Position numbers and translations under genes: made by a program
Source: Peptostreptococcaceae bacterium
Lineage (GTDB): Bacteria; Bacillota; Clostridia; Peptostreptococcales; Filifactoraceae
Length of the DNA stretch: 64,000 nt
Direction of reading: 5' to 3'
Assembly: GCA_030528605.1 (NCBI GenBank)
Contig: JAUMYO010000001.1
Span: 26,647-90,646, forward strand
Notes under the pieces: model-generated
Told to the model about the DNA's origin: nothing
The model's input: the letters and a program-made list of their open reading frames with translations, nothing else
The model's database searches: none
In this document: one piece after another, positions 56,773 through 64,000 of the stretch
Position numbering within the stretch: the first letter of the stretch is position 1
Layout of the letters: every line of letters starts with the position of its first letter

Positions 56773-57534
56773 ATGGACAATATAATAGCAGCAGTAGATA
56801 GAGCATTAGAGGTATTAGACCTACTACACGAGAATGAAAGTGAAATGGGGATCTCAGAGATCGCAAGAAGATTGAATCTTCATAAAAGTACAGTGAGCAG
56901 AACGCTTTCGACTCTTGAACATCGTGGCTTTGTTCGCAAAAATTTGGAAAACCAAAAATATTGGTTAGGGCTGAAATTGTATGCGATCGGTATGACAGTA
57001 AAAGAAAAGTCTGTGTATCTGGACGAGGTGATCATCGCAGCGAAAACTCTTTTCAAAGAATTTAATGAGGTTATCAATGTTTCGGTTTTGGAGCATCAGG
57101 AGGGCGGGACATTCAAGAGTGTTATTGTATATAAAGAAAGCAATCCTAATCAAGTATTGCTGGTAAATCCGACACTGGGATCTTATACGGATGCGTACGC
57201 ATCTTCTGTAGGGAAGTGTCTCTTGGCATATTCTTCAGATGTTACAGAGGAATACATTCGTAGCTTGACATTGAAAAAATATACTGAAAACACGATTTCG
57301 GATAATGATAAGCTGATCCGGGAACTGAAGGATATTCGAGAAAGAGGTTATGCTGTAGATGATGAAGAAAGAGAGATCGGGTTGACATGTATCGGAGCAC
57401 CGATATTTGATATTCAAGGAAATCTGGTGGCTGCTATAAGCATATCCGGTCCGACTGCTCGGATAAGATCTCATGATCGGGAATATATGATCAAACGACT
57501 GATACAAGTTGCAAAAAGTATAAAGATCATTTAA
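56773..57534 (+). CDS. IclR-family transcriptional regulator
   Basis: A 253-aa regulator. Residues 1-65 form the winged helix (AAVDRALEVLDLLHE, then ISEIARRLNLHKSTVSRTL), and residues 80-250 form the IclR effector domain (SSVGKCLLAYSS, GLTCIGAPIFDIQGNLVAAIS). Upstream in-frame ATGs at 56719 and 56737 lie in the promoter, so I use ATG 56773, although the AGGAGG at 56747-56752 is 20 bases away, unusually far. It is divergent from the permease gene and precedes buk. The effector is probably a pathway intermediate. Confidence 0.9.
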   Translation: MDNIIAAVDRALEVLDLLHENESEMGISEIARRLNLHKSTVSRTLSTLEHRGFVRKNLENQKYWLGLKLYAIGMTVKEKSVYLDEVIIAAKTLFKEFNEVINVSVLEHQEGGTFKSVIVYKESNPNQVLLVNPTLGSYTDAYASSVGKCLLAYSSDVTEEYIRSLTLKKYTENTISDNDKLIRELKDIRERGYAVDDEEREIGLTCIGAPIFDIQGNLVAAISISGPTARIRSHDREYMIKRLIQVAKSIKII

Positions 57535-57550
57535 CAAAGAAATATGAAAA

Positions 57551-57583
57551 TGAAAAGAGAGGTCGCGAAAGGTCTCTCGTTTT
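57551..57583 (+). terminator. Probable terminator after the IclR gene
   Basis: Stem TGAAAA-GAGAG/CTCTC-GTTTTCA with a 12-nt loop; the U-rich arm is short. Confidence 0.45.
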
Positions 57584-57597
57584 CAGAGGATCGATTT

Positions 57598-57624
57598 GGA
57601 ACGATGTTCTAATAGATAGAACGA
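57598..57624 (+). promoter_or_regulatory. Predicted IclR operator before buk
   Basis: GGAAC-GAT-GTTCT, 7 bp, AGAACGA. Reverse-complemented, it aligns base for base in spacing with 56547-56573, and it has the same orientation to the regulated gene. No matching promoter is clear around it. Confidence 0.6.
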
Positions 57625-57671
57625 AATTGTATTGAGTATCGATTCTGATGTATTTTGAAGGAGGGGTTGTT

Positions 57672-58733
57672 ATGATGTTATTGGTGATAAATCCTGGCGG
57701 TACATCGACAAAGGTGTCTGTATTCAACGGAGAAAAGGAGATCTTGAAAAAGAATATCATACATGATCATGAGGAGTTACAAGGCTTTGAATATGTGATG
57801 GATCAACTTGAATATCGAAAAGACCTCATTCTTGATCTTCTGAAGAGCGAAGGATATGAGATCGATCGCTTTGAAGTGATCGTAGGTAGAGGAGGATTGA
57901 TGAAACCGATACCGGGTGGCGTATATCGCGTGAATGATGCGATGATCAAGGACCTTAGGAATCGGATCAATGGAGAGCATGCCTCCAATTTAGGTGCTTG
58001 TTTGGCTTTTGACATCGCAAATGAGATTGGTAAACCGGCATATATTGTCGACCCGGTATCTGTAGATGAATTTTTAGATGTGTCGAGGATCACAGGAATA
58101 AATGACATTGTAAAAGCAAGTTGGTTACATGCGTTAAATCATAAGGCGGTCTGTCGCTCGGTGGCAGAAAAGATGGGAGACAAGTATCAAAATTTGAATT
58201 TTATAGTAGCGCATCTTGGATCAGGAATCTCGATCGTCGCTCATTTGAAAGGGAAGATGATCGATGGAAGCGGTGGACGATCGGATGGACCCTTTTCTCC
58301 GGAACGAAGCGGCGGACTTCCTACATACGATCTGATCAACCTTTGTTTTTCAGGAAAGTACACATACGAGGAAATGGTAGATAAAGTAAGCAATAGTGGT
58401 GGGATGTATTCTTATCTGAGAACGAAGGATATGAAAGTGATCGAGGAGAAGGCGCTTTCCGGAGACAGTAAATATCGATCGATACTGGATGCTTTCTGTT
58501 ACAAAGTTTCAAAAGAGATCGCAAGCTATACCGCAAGTTTAGAAGGAAAAGTCGATGGCGTTATCATCACAGGCGGTATTGCGTATTCCGATCATGTAGT
58601 AGATTATCTGAGGAGAAAAATAGGTTGGATCGCAGAAGTTTTTGTAGTGCCCGGAGAAATGGAAATGGAGGCATTGGCAAAAGGAGCGATAAGAGTTCTT
58701 AAAAAAGAAGAGCAAGAACTGGTGTATAGATAG
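57672..58733 (+). CDS. buk: Butyrate kinase (or branched-chain fatty acid kinase)
   Basis: A 353-aa cytoplasmic kinase of the acetate/butyrate kinase family. It converts acyl-phosphate and ADP to the free acid and ATP. Motifs: LVINPGGTSTKVSVF at the start, VGRGGLMKPIPGGVYRV, VAHLGSGISIVAHLKGKMID and GPFSPERSGGLP, and VIITGGIAYSD near the end. The length fits butyrate kinase. ATG 57672 follows GAAGGAGGGG. Together with ptb and the vor genes it most likely handles isobutyryl/isovaleryl phosphate. A TIR element and a 192-bp gap separate it from ptb. Confidence 0.93.
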   Translation: MMLLVINPGGTSTKVSVFNGEKEILKKNIIHDHEELQGFEYVMDQLEYRKDLILDLLKSEGYEIDRFEVIVGRGGLMKPIPGGVYRVNDAMIKDLRNRINGEHASNLGACLAFDIANEIGKPAYIVDPVSVDEFLDVSRITGINDIVKASWLHALNHKAVCRSVAEKMGDKYQNLNFIVAHLGSGISIVAHLKGKMIDGSGGRSDGPFSPERSGGLPTYDLINLCFSGKYTYEEMVDKVSNSGGMYSYLRTKDMKVIEEKALSGDSKYRSILDAFCYKVSKEIASYTASLEGKVDGVIITGGIAYSDHVVDYLRRKIGWIAEVFVVPGEMEMEALAKGAIRVLKKEEQELVYR

Positions 58734-58751
58734 CCTGGCTTGGTGCATATA

Positions 58752-58887
58752 ATACTATCCCCTTCTTTAGTTCAGAGGATCACTTCGATCCCCATGAGTG
58801 ATACTTCTAAACATTTGTTAGGGGAGCTATTGATCGTATCAAATAGATAACGGAAACACTTCTATGCTTTCTATCGGGCTTTAGTAT
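58752..58887 (-). repeat. Intergenic TIR element, copy D
   Basis: A 136-bp copy in reverse orientation between buk and ptb. On the minus strand it starts ATACTAAAGCCCGATAGA and runs through AAGCATAGAAG and CTAACAAATGTTTAGAAGT in the family order. Confidence 0.8.
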
Positions 58888-58925
58888 AAGACCCGAAGAT
58901 CAATGCTTGGATAAGGAGGAAAAGG

Positions 58926-59819
58926 ATGATAAAAAATTTTGATGATCTGATCAGCAAAGCTAAGAAAAAGAAAATATCTAATGTGGCGGTGGTCGCAGCG
59001 GAGGATGAGAGTGTTCTGGAAGCGATCAAGATTTCTCAAGAGTATGGTTTTGTTCATCCGATCCTGATCGGAGACCGGATGAAGATCGATATGATCGCAA
59101 AAAAAATAGAGCTAACGAACTACGAAGTGGTGGATGAAACGAGAGATCCTGCTCGAAAAGGTGTTTCTATAGTGCGAAGTAAGAAGGCGGACATTCTGAT
59201 GAAAGGAATGATCAATACATCGGAGTATCTTCGAGCAGTGTTGAATAAAGAGCATGGGTTAAGATCAGGAAGGTTACTGAGCTTATTGGCGGTTTATGAA
59301 GTTCCGCAATATCATAAGCTGATCTATGCGACCGATAGCGGGGTGAATGTGGCACCGGATCTTGAGCAAAAGAAGGATATTTTGACGAATGCGTTATTGG
59401 CGATGAAGAATATCGGATTTGGAGATCCTAAGGTGGCGATACTTTCCTCCAATGAAATTCCGAGCGAGAAGATCCCTTCGACGATGGATGCCGTTGCATT
59501 AGTGGATATGGCGAAGAAAGGAGAGATCCCCACATGTATCATAGAAGGACCGATCGCTTTTGATGTGGCATTCGACAAAGCGGCGGCTATTCATAAAGGA
59601 ATCGATTCGGCAATTGCCGGAGATGTCGATGTATTACTGTTTCCAAATATTGAAACGGGGAATGTGTTAGGAAAATCTTGGCTGCATTTTGATCATGCCA
59701 AGTGGGCGGGGATTGTTCTTGGAGCAAAGGTGCCGATCATCTTGGGCTCCAGATCCGATACACCGGAAATAAAAGTAAATTCGATTGCTCTGGCCTGCTT
59801 GTCGGCAGATGTGCGTTGA
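58926..59819 (+). CDS. ptb: Phosphate butyryltransferase
   Basis: A 297-aa enzyme exchanging CoA of butyryl-CoA (or branched acyl-CoA) for phosphate. Family pattern: VAVVAAEDESVLEAI, FVHPILIGDR, ADILMKGMINTSEYLRAVL, YEVPQYHKLIYATDSGVNV and IEGPIAFDVAFDKAAA. A phosphotransacetylase proper would be longer with other motifs. GGAGGAAAAGG precedes the ATG. It supplies acyl-phosphate to Buk and draws acyl-CoA from the Vor complex encoded next door. Confidence 0.93.
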   Translation: MIKNFDDLISKAKKKKISNVAVVAAEDESVLEAIKISQEYGFVHPILIGDRMKIDMIAKKIELTNYEVVDETRDPARKGVSIVRSKKADILMKGMINTSEYLRAVLNKEHGLRSGRLLSLLAVYEVPQYHKLIYATDSGVNVAPDLEQKKDILTNALLAMKNIGFGDPKVAILSSNEIPSEKIPSTMDAVALVDMAKKGEIPTCIIEGPIAFDVAFDKAAAIHKGIDSAIAGDVDVLLFPNIETGNVLGKSWLHFDHAKWAGIVLGAKVPIILGSRSDTPEIKVNSIALACLSADVR

Positions 59820-59922
59820 TCAATGAAGGATGATCCGATCTCTAGGACCCTGATCAAAGATCAAACCCTGACCGTTTTGTTACGGGCGGGAAGGATATAG
59901 TTTTTATGAAGGAGGTTTTGCT

Positions 59923-61104
59923 ATGAAATATGCAGAGCGTATGAATTACTTGAAACCATCGGATATCAGAGAAGTCATGAAGATCATTGCAAGCAATCCG
60001 GGGACGATATCTTTTGCCGGAGGATTGCCGGATCCGGCATTATTTCCTTTTGAGGGGATCTTAAAAGCGGCAAAAAAGGTTTTGAAAGAAGAGCCTGTTT
60101 TGGCACTGCAATATGGAATGACACAAGGGAAAGAAGATCTGAGAGAAACGATCGTTGAACTGATGAAAAGAGAGGAGGTCGAAACGGATGCCGGATCTAT
60201 TTCGATCACTCATGGTTCGCAACAGGGGATCTCTTTGACTTCAATGTTATTTCTAAACCCCGGTGATGTGGTGCTTACAGAAAATCCGAGTTATCTCGGA
60301 GCATTTTCGGCGTATAGACCATATGAGATCGATTTTGTCGGAGTCGATGGTGATAAGGACGGAATGTTTATGGATGATCTGGAGGCTAAGATCAGGGCAA
60401 ACGGCAAAGTAAAAATGATCTATATCATACCGAATTTCCAAAATCCAACCGGAAGAACATGGTCATTGGAGCGAAGAAAAGCTTTGATCGAAGTAGCAGA
60501 TCGATATGATCTGCCGATCGTAGAAGATAATGCTTATGGGGAATTGAGGTTTGATGGAGAGCGGATCCCCTCAATCAAATCACTGGATACTGAGGGGCGT
60601 GTGCTGTACTTGGGTTCATTTTCAAAAGTTTTGGCACCGGGACTTCGTGTCGGCTGGTTGTGTTCAAGCAAAGAGATCGCACCGAAGTTTGAGTATTTGA
60701 AATATGGAGCGGATCTCCAAAATACTGAACTTTCTCAAATGATCATTCAAACATTTTTAAGAGAAAATGATCTGGATGATCATTTGAATAAGATCAAGGA
60801 GGTTTATAAGAGACGGAGAGATCGGATGATCAATGAGATCAAACACAGCTTCCCGGGAAAGGCAAAATATTATCATCCGGAGGGAGGTATGTTTGTCTGG
60901 GTAGAGCTTCCACCTCATATCAATACGAGGGAATTGCTCAAGAAAGCGGTAGCAAAAAAGGTTGCCTTCGTTCCAGGAGGGTCCTTTTATCCGGCAGGCG
61001 ATTGCGAGAGCTCAATGAGATTGAATTTTTCAACGATGGAAGATGATAAGATCGCTGAAGGGATCAGGATATTGGGAGAATTGTTGCATGAAGAGATAAA
61101 ATGA
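59923..61104 (+). CDS. PLP-dependent aminotransferase, class I/II
   Basis: A 393-aa fold-type I aminotransferase of the group that includes 2-aminoadipate (LysN) and aromatic/branched-chain enzymes. It has ISFAGGLPDPALFP, YGMTQGKEDLRE, YIIPNFQNPTGRT with the PLP-binding Asn/Pro, and the PLP lysine in LGSFSKVLAPGLRVGW near residue 233. I infer that it deaminates a branched-chain or similar amino acid to the 2-oxoacid used by the Vor complex. AAGGAGG precedes the ATG. It overlaps, by 4 bp, an upstream ATG of the ferredoxin gene. Confidence 0.9.
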   Translation: MKYAERMNYLKPSDIREVMKIIASNPGTISFAGGLPDPALFPFEGILKAAKKVLKEEPVLALQYGMTQGKEDLRETIVELMKREEVETDAGSISITHGSQQGISLTSMLFLNPGDVVLTENPSYLGAFSAYRPYEIDFVGVDGDKDGMFMDDLEAKIRANGKVKMIYIIPNFQNPTGRTWSLERRKALIEVADRYDLPIVEDNAYGELRFDGERIPSIKSLDTEGRVLYLGSFSKVLAPGLRVGWLCSSKEIAPKFEYLKYGADLQNTELSQMIIQTFLRENDLDDHLNKIKEVYKRRRDRMINEIKHSFPGKAKYYHPEGGMFVWVELPPHINTRELLKKAVAKKVAFVPGGSFYPAGDCESSMRLNFSTMEDDKIAEGIRILGELLHEEIK

Positions 61105-61127
61105 CAATGAAAGAAGGAGGTATTAAA

Positions 61128-61340
61128 GTGAAGGTTTTTACAAAACTCCAGCGATGTAAGCAATGCGGTCTATGTGTTGCCAACTGCCCGAAGCAAGCTA
61201 TCGGCTTTTCACAGGATATCAACAAGAATGGTTACAACTATACTGTCGTGGATCATGAAAAATGTATTCGATGCGGTATTTGTTACACAGTATGTCCGGA
61301 TGGGGTATATACGATCGCGGAGAGTGTTCAGGAGGGATAG
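61128..61340 (+). CDS. Ferredoxin subunit of the 2-oxoacid oxidoreductase
   Basis: A 70-aa protein with two 4Fe-4S clusters (CKQCGLCVANCP and CIRCGICYTVCP), the delta subunit that passes electrons from the catalytic subunits to soluble ferredoxin. GTG start at 61128 with AGAAGGAGG 7 bases before is preferred over ATG 61101 inside the aminotransferase gene end. The alpha subunit gene follows after 4 bp. Confidence 0.92.
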   Translation: MKVFTKLQRCKQCGLCVANCPKQAIGFSQDINKNGYNYTVVDHEKCIRCGICYTVCPDGVYTIAESVQEG

Positions 61341-61344
61341 AACT

Positions 61345-62403
61345 ATGGGTGATATGATAAAAGGGAATATAGCGATAGGTGAGGCTGCAGTAAGATATGG
61401 TGCAAGGCTATATGCAGGCTATCCGATTACTCCTTCATCTGAGATCATGGAATACGCATCAAAACGACTTCCGGAAGTTGGCGGAGTATTTATTCAAGCA
61501 GAATCTGAAGTTGCCGGGATCAACATGATCATTGGTGGAGCAGCTTGCGGAGTGAGAGCATTTACCGCGTCATCCGGACCTGGGATCAGTTTGAAGCAAG
61601 AGGGGATGACGGTCCTTTCGGATGAGCAATTGCCGGCATTGGTTATTAATGTCGTTCGATATGGAAATGGTATCGGAACACTTTTGACAGCGCAATGTGA
61701 TTATTTGAGAGAAACGCGCGGCGGAGGAAACGGAGACTATCGATGTATCGTTTTGTGTCCAAGCTCGATCCAAGAAGCAGTGGACTTGGTGGGGTTGGGT
61801 TTTGACCTGGCAGAAAAATATAGAATGGTATCCGTCTTGATGACTGAAGGTGCATTGGGACAGATGATGGAGACATGTGAGTTGCCGGAGATGCGAGAAC
61901 CGCATCGGTATCCATGGGGAATGGATGGTCATTATACCAACAAAAAGATCGGGATCTTTGACCGAGATTCGATGAAAGAATCTGTAGAGCTCAACGAAAA
62001 GTATAGACTTGTAAAAGAGAATGAACAGCGATGGGAAGATAGATATGTAGAGGATGCGGAATATGTTTTTGCTGCATTCGGTATGCCAGGTAGATCAACG
62101 TTAGGTGCGGTTGAAGAATTGCGAAAAGAAGGGCATAAGGTCGGCGTGATCCGACCGATCACCGTGTGGCCATTCCCGGAGAATGCTTTTCGAAAAGTCA
62201 ATAAAAATGTAAAAGCATTTATTACAGTGGAATCCAATGCTACAGGACAAATGGTTGAGGATGTGGCGCTGATGGCAAAGAGAGTTGGATTTGGACATGT
62301 CCCGATCTTCTCAAATCCGCATGTATTTGGAGTCCCTTCGATCAAAACGATAAAAGAAGATTTCCGAAAAATCGTTTCGGGAGAAGTGAAGGAGGTTTAC
62401 TAA
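61345..62403 (+). CDS. vorB: 2-oxoacid:ferredoxin oxidoreductase alpha subunit (VorB-like)
   Basis: A 352-aa subunit of the CoA-dependent 2-oxoacid:ferredoxin oxidoreductase. The pyrimidine-binding domain includes GARLYAGYPITPSSEIMEY, FIQAESEVAGINMIIGGA and ASSGPGISLKQEG, with the typical transketolase-C-like tail (VGVIRPITVWPFPE). Its closest named relatives are the VorB 3-methyl-2-oxobutanoate subunits; 2-oxoglutarate (Kor) specificity cannot be excluded. ATG 61345 follows GGAGGG; the frame extends upstream over the ferredoxin gene but is not coding there. Confidence 0.92.
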   Translation: MGDMIKGNIAIGEAAVRYGARLYAGYPITPSSEIMEYASKRLPEVGGVFIQAESEVAGINMIIGGAACGVRAFTASSGPGISLKQEGMTVLSDEQLPALVINVVRYGNGIGTLLTAQCDYLRETRGGGNGDYRCIVLCPSSIQEAVDLVGLGFDLAEKYRMVSVLMTEGALGQMMETCELPEMREPHRYPWGMDGHYTNKKIGIFDRDSMKESVELNEKYRLVKENEQRWEDRYVEDAEYVFAAFGMPGRSTLGAVEELRKEGHKVGVIRPITVWPFPENAFRKVNKNVKAFITVESNATGQMVEDVALMAKRVGFGHVPIFSNPHVFGVPSIKTIKEDFRKIVSGEVKEVY

Positions 62404-62404
62404 G

Positions 62405-63145
62405 ATGCCAAACGAAAGAATCGTTCCATACATTATAGACAGAGCGAATGGATTTTGCCCGGGCTGTGGACATGGAGTAGTGATCCGCCTGATCGCAGAA
62501 GTGCTTGAAGAATTAGGGCAGGATAAAAATATCATCTTTCCTATAGGCGTAGGATGCTCCTCTTTACTTGGAGGATTTTTGGAAACAGATAGATGGCATT
62601 GTCCGCATGGACGTGCAGCTGCGGTAGCTACAGCAATGAAAAGGGTAAATCCCGGTAATGTGATCATCTCATATCAGGGAGATGGAGATGCTTATTCGAT
62701 CGGAATCGGAGAATCTACTTCGGCAGCATATCGAAATGAAAAATTTACAGTGATTGTGATCAATAATACCAACTATGGTATGACCGGTGGGCAGATGAGC
62801 AATACGACTATGCCCGGGCAGATAACATCTACAAGCCCTCTGGGAAGAGATTGTCAACTTACCGGTTTTCCGATCAAATTTCCGGAACTGGTCGCATCCA
62901 ATTTTAATGCTGCTTATGTAGCGAGAGGCAGTGTGAGCAGTCCGAAACGTATCAATACCTTGAAAGGATATATAAAGAAAGCGATCCAGGTTCAGATGAA
63001 CAACGAAGGATATTCCTTGGTAGAAGTGTTATCACCATGCCCTTCTAATTGGGGGATCAATGCGTACGATTCTATGCAGCGGATAGAAAATGAATTAATC
63101 CCATATTTTGAGCTTGGCGAATTTGTAAAGAGAAAAGGAGACTGA
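62405..63145 (+). CDS. 2-oxoacid:ferredoxin oxidoreductase beta subunit
   Basis: A 246-aa thiamine-diphosphate-binding subunit. The start NGFCPGCGHGVVIRLI supplies cysteines, and the TPP motif is GDGDAYSIGIGE, ending in VINNTNYGMTGGQ. It forms the active site together with the alpha subunit. The gene starts 1 bp after the alpha gene (AGGAGG before the ATG) and is followed by the gamma gene after 1 bp. Confidence 0.93.
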   Translation: MPNERIVPYIIDRANGFCPGCGHGVVIRLIAEVLEELGQDKNIIFPIGVGCSSLLGGFLETDRWHCPHGRAAAVATAMKRVNPGNVIISYQGDGDAYSIGIGESTSAAYRNEKFTVIVINNTNYGMTGGQMSNTTMPGQITSTSPLGRDCQLTGFPIKFPELVASNFNAAYVARGSVSSPKRINTLKGYIKKAIQVQMNNEGYSLVEVLSPCPSNWGINAYDSMQRIENELIPYFELGEFVKRKGD

Positions 63146-63146
63146 A

Positions 63147-63683
63147 ATGAAAGAGATCGTTTTTGCCGGTTCAGGAGGACAAGGAGTTCTAACGGTGGGT
63201 CTCATTATATCCCAGATCGCATCTTTTAAAGGGATGTATGCCACTTGGATCCCACAGTACGGTTCTGCGATGAGAGGAGGAACTGCAAACTGTACTGTAA
63301 AATTTGGTGAAGAGTATATCTATAATCCGTCGCAGGAAGAACCGGATATTTTGCTCGCGATGAATACGCCATCTTTTGACAAGTTCTTGCCGATCGTCAA
63401 GACGGGCGGTACGGTAATATATAATTCGGATATGGTAGAATTAAGAGATGATGTGCGAAAAGATGTAAAATATATTGGAGTTCCATGTGTTTCAATGGCA
63501 AAGGAGATCGATCATGATCTGGGCGCGAATATTGTTATGGCAGGAGTGATCATCAAGGAGTCCGATTATTTTACGCAACAAGAAGGACTGGACGGGATGT
63601 TGGATATGTTTGAGAAAAAAGGAAAAAGCAAATATGCTTTGATCAATACAAAAGCATTTGATCTGGGGTATGGGTTTTGTTAG
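63147..63683 (+). CDS. 2-oxoacid:ferredoxin oxidoreductase gamma subunit
   Basis: A 178-aa gamma subunit that binds CoA and completes the alpha-beta-gamma-delta enzyme. It has EIVFAGSGGQGVLTVGLII, YGSAMRGGTANCTVKF and LLAMNTPSFDKF, as in KorC/VorC/PorG. AAAAGGAG precedes the ATG. Last gene of the catabolic operon in view. Confidence 0.93.
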   Translation: MKEIVFAGSGGQGVLTVGLIISQIASFKGMYATWIPQYGSAMRGGTANCTVKFGEEYIYNPSQEEPDILLAMNTPSFDKFLPIVKTGGTVIYNSDMVELRDDVRKDVKYIGVPCVSMAKEIDHDLGANIVMAGVIIKESDYFTQQEGLDGMLDMFEKKGKSKYALINTKAFDLGYGFC

Positions 63684-63722
63684 AACAGGGATAAATACTA
63701 AAGAAGTTGATGCCTTGATCTG

Positions 63723-63858
63723 ATACTAAAACCTATTTGGATCTAAAGTATCGATCCGATCTCTATGCGTTATATTCCTAAATACTTGTTAGGTCGATCA
63801 GCTGATCGTATCAAAAAGGTGTGAAAATTTTTCTATGCTGTCTATCAGGTTTCAGTAT
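63723..63858 (-). repeat. Intergenic TIR element, copy C
   Basis: A 136-bp copy in reverse orientation, the closest partner of copy B at 34413-34550. Ends ATACTAAAACC and GGTTTCAGTAT. Confidence 0.85.
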
Positions 63859-63877
63859 GAGCTCCAAAAGTTAGATT

Positions 63878-63915
63878 TTTTGCGTAGCAGTTGTATGATT
63901 GCTACGCAATTTTTA
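63878..63915 (+). terminator. Terminator after the vor operon
   Basis: Perfect 10-bp stem TTGCGTAGCA/TGCTACGCAA, 10-nt loop, T5. The TIR element lies between the last gene and this terminator and would be transcribed. Confidence 0.88.
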
Positions 63916-63947
63916 TGCAGTCGAAAGACGGGTACTGATAGCCGATA

Positions 63948-64000
63948 ATACTACTATCCAATTAAGAATTCACATGCAACCAACTTCTATAAGTTATTTT
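63948..64000. repeat. Left part of a second-type TIR element (copy H), cut by the window edge
   Basis: Begins ATACTACTATCCAATTAA, matching the start of the element at 53550. Confidence 0.4.

Noticed and set aside
61174..61344. Upstream extension of vorB to an earlier ATG
   Set aside because: That stretch overlaps the ferredoxin gene in another frame and does not resemble the family; ATG 61345 has GGAGGG.
1..64000. tRNA, rRNA, CRISPR array, prophage or transposase genes
   Set aside because: Looked for by eye and not found; the repeats present are dispersed elements, not regularly spaced arrays.

Overview
The window is about 64 kb of a chromosome from an anaerobic, amino-acid-fermenting member of the Clostridia (Bacillota). 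This rests on gene content: a ferredoxin-type [FeFe] hydrogenase, group II ECF transporter core, QueT, DUF1385-prmC-prfA, DUF5693-CsaB-TagA, and a branched-chain 2-oxoacid:ferredoxin oxidoreductase with phosphate butyryltransferase and butyrate kinase. TATAAT promoters and AGGAGG ribosome binding sites agree. The DNA is very rich in GATC. I do not name a species. I saw no tRNA, rRNA, CRISPR array, phage or transposase gene.

Layout. 0-5.3 kb: 3' part of a hydrogenase gene, the ECF module ecfA1-ecfA2-ecfT, and three small unknown genes. 5.5-10.8 kb: an HscC-type Hsp70 with a large J-like/TPR protein. 11-18.4 kb: a BTAD regulator, then a signalling cluster of a membrane pseudokinase, a true sensor kinase, a NarL-type regulator, a receiver-like protein without the phospho-acceptor and an AIM24 protein. 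18.5-24 kb: MoxR ATPase with vWA partner and a GAF-GGDEF-PAS-GGDEF-EAL protein. 24.3-25.3 kb, minus strand: rpsF-ssb-rpsR. 25.7-30.8 kb: LysR regulator, RmuC, MATE transporter and, on the minus strand, an F420 ligase-like protein. 31.4-39.1 kb: two DUF2628-type membrane proteins, a UPF0182 protein, DegV and QueT. 39.6-53.4 kb: rpmE, then a dense run of plus-strand genes (tdk, DUF1385, prmC, prfA, tsaC, rpiB, upp, DUF1576, acpS, alr, mazF, DUF5693, csaB, tagA). 53.8-63.7 kb: a catabolic locus with MFS and APC transporters on the minus strand, an IclR regulator, buk, ptb, an aminotransferase and four vor subunits.

How the genes work together. The last locus reads as one pathway: take up an amino acid, transaminate it, oxidise the 2-oxoacid to acyl-CoA with ferredoxin, then make ATP through acyl-phosphate. 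The hydrogenase at the other end of the window could reoxidise the ferredoxin. A 27-bp tripartite inverted-repeat motif occurs at the start of the permease transcript and again before buk, with the same spacing and the same orientation to transcription. It is the best candidate operator of the IclR protein.

The other non-coding signal of note is a family of about 125-160 bp intergenic elements with terminal inverted repeats ATACTRAAACC/GGTTTTAGTAT. There are at least five copies plus one degenerate one, and a second group has similar ends. They look like MITEs.
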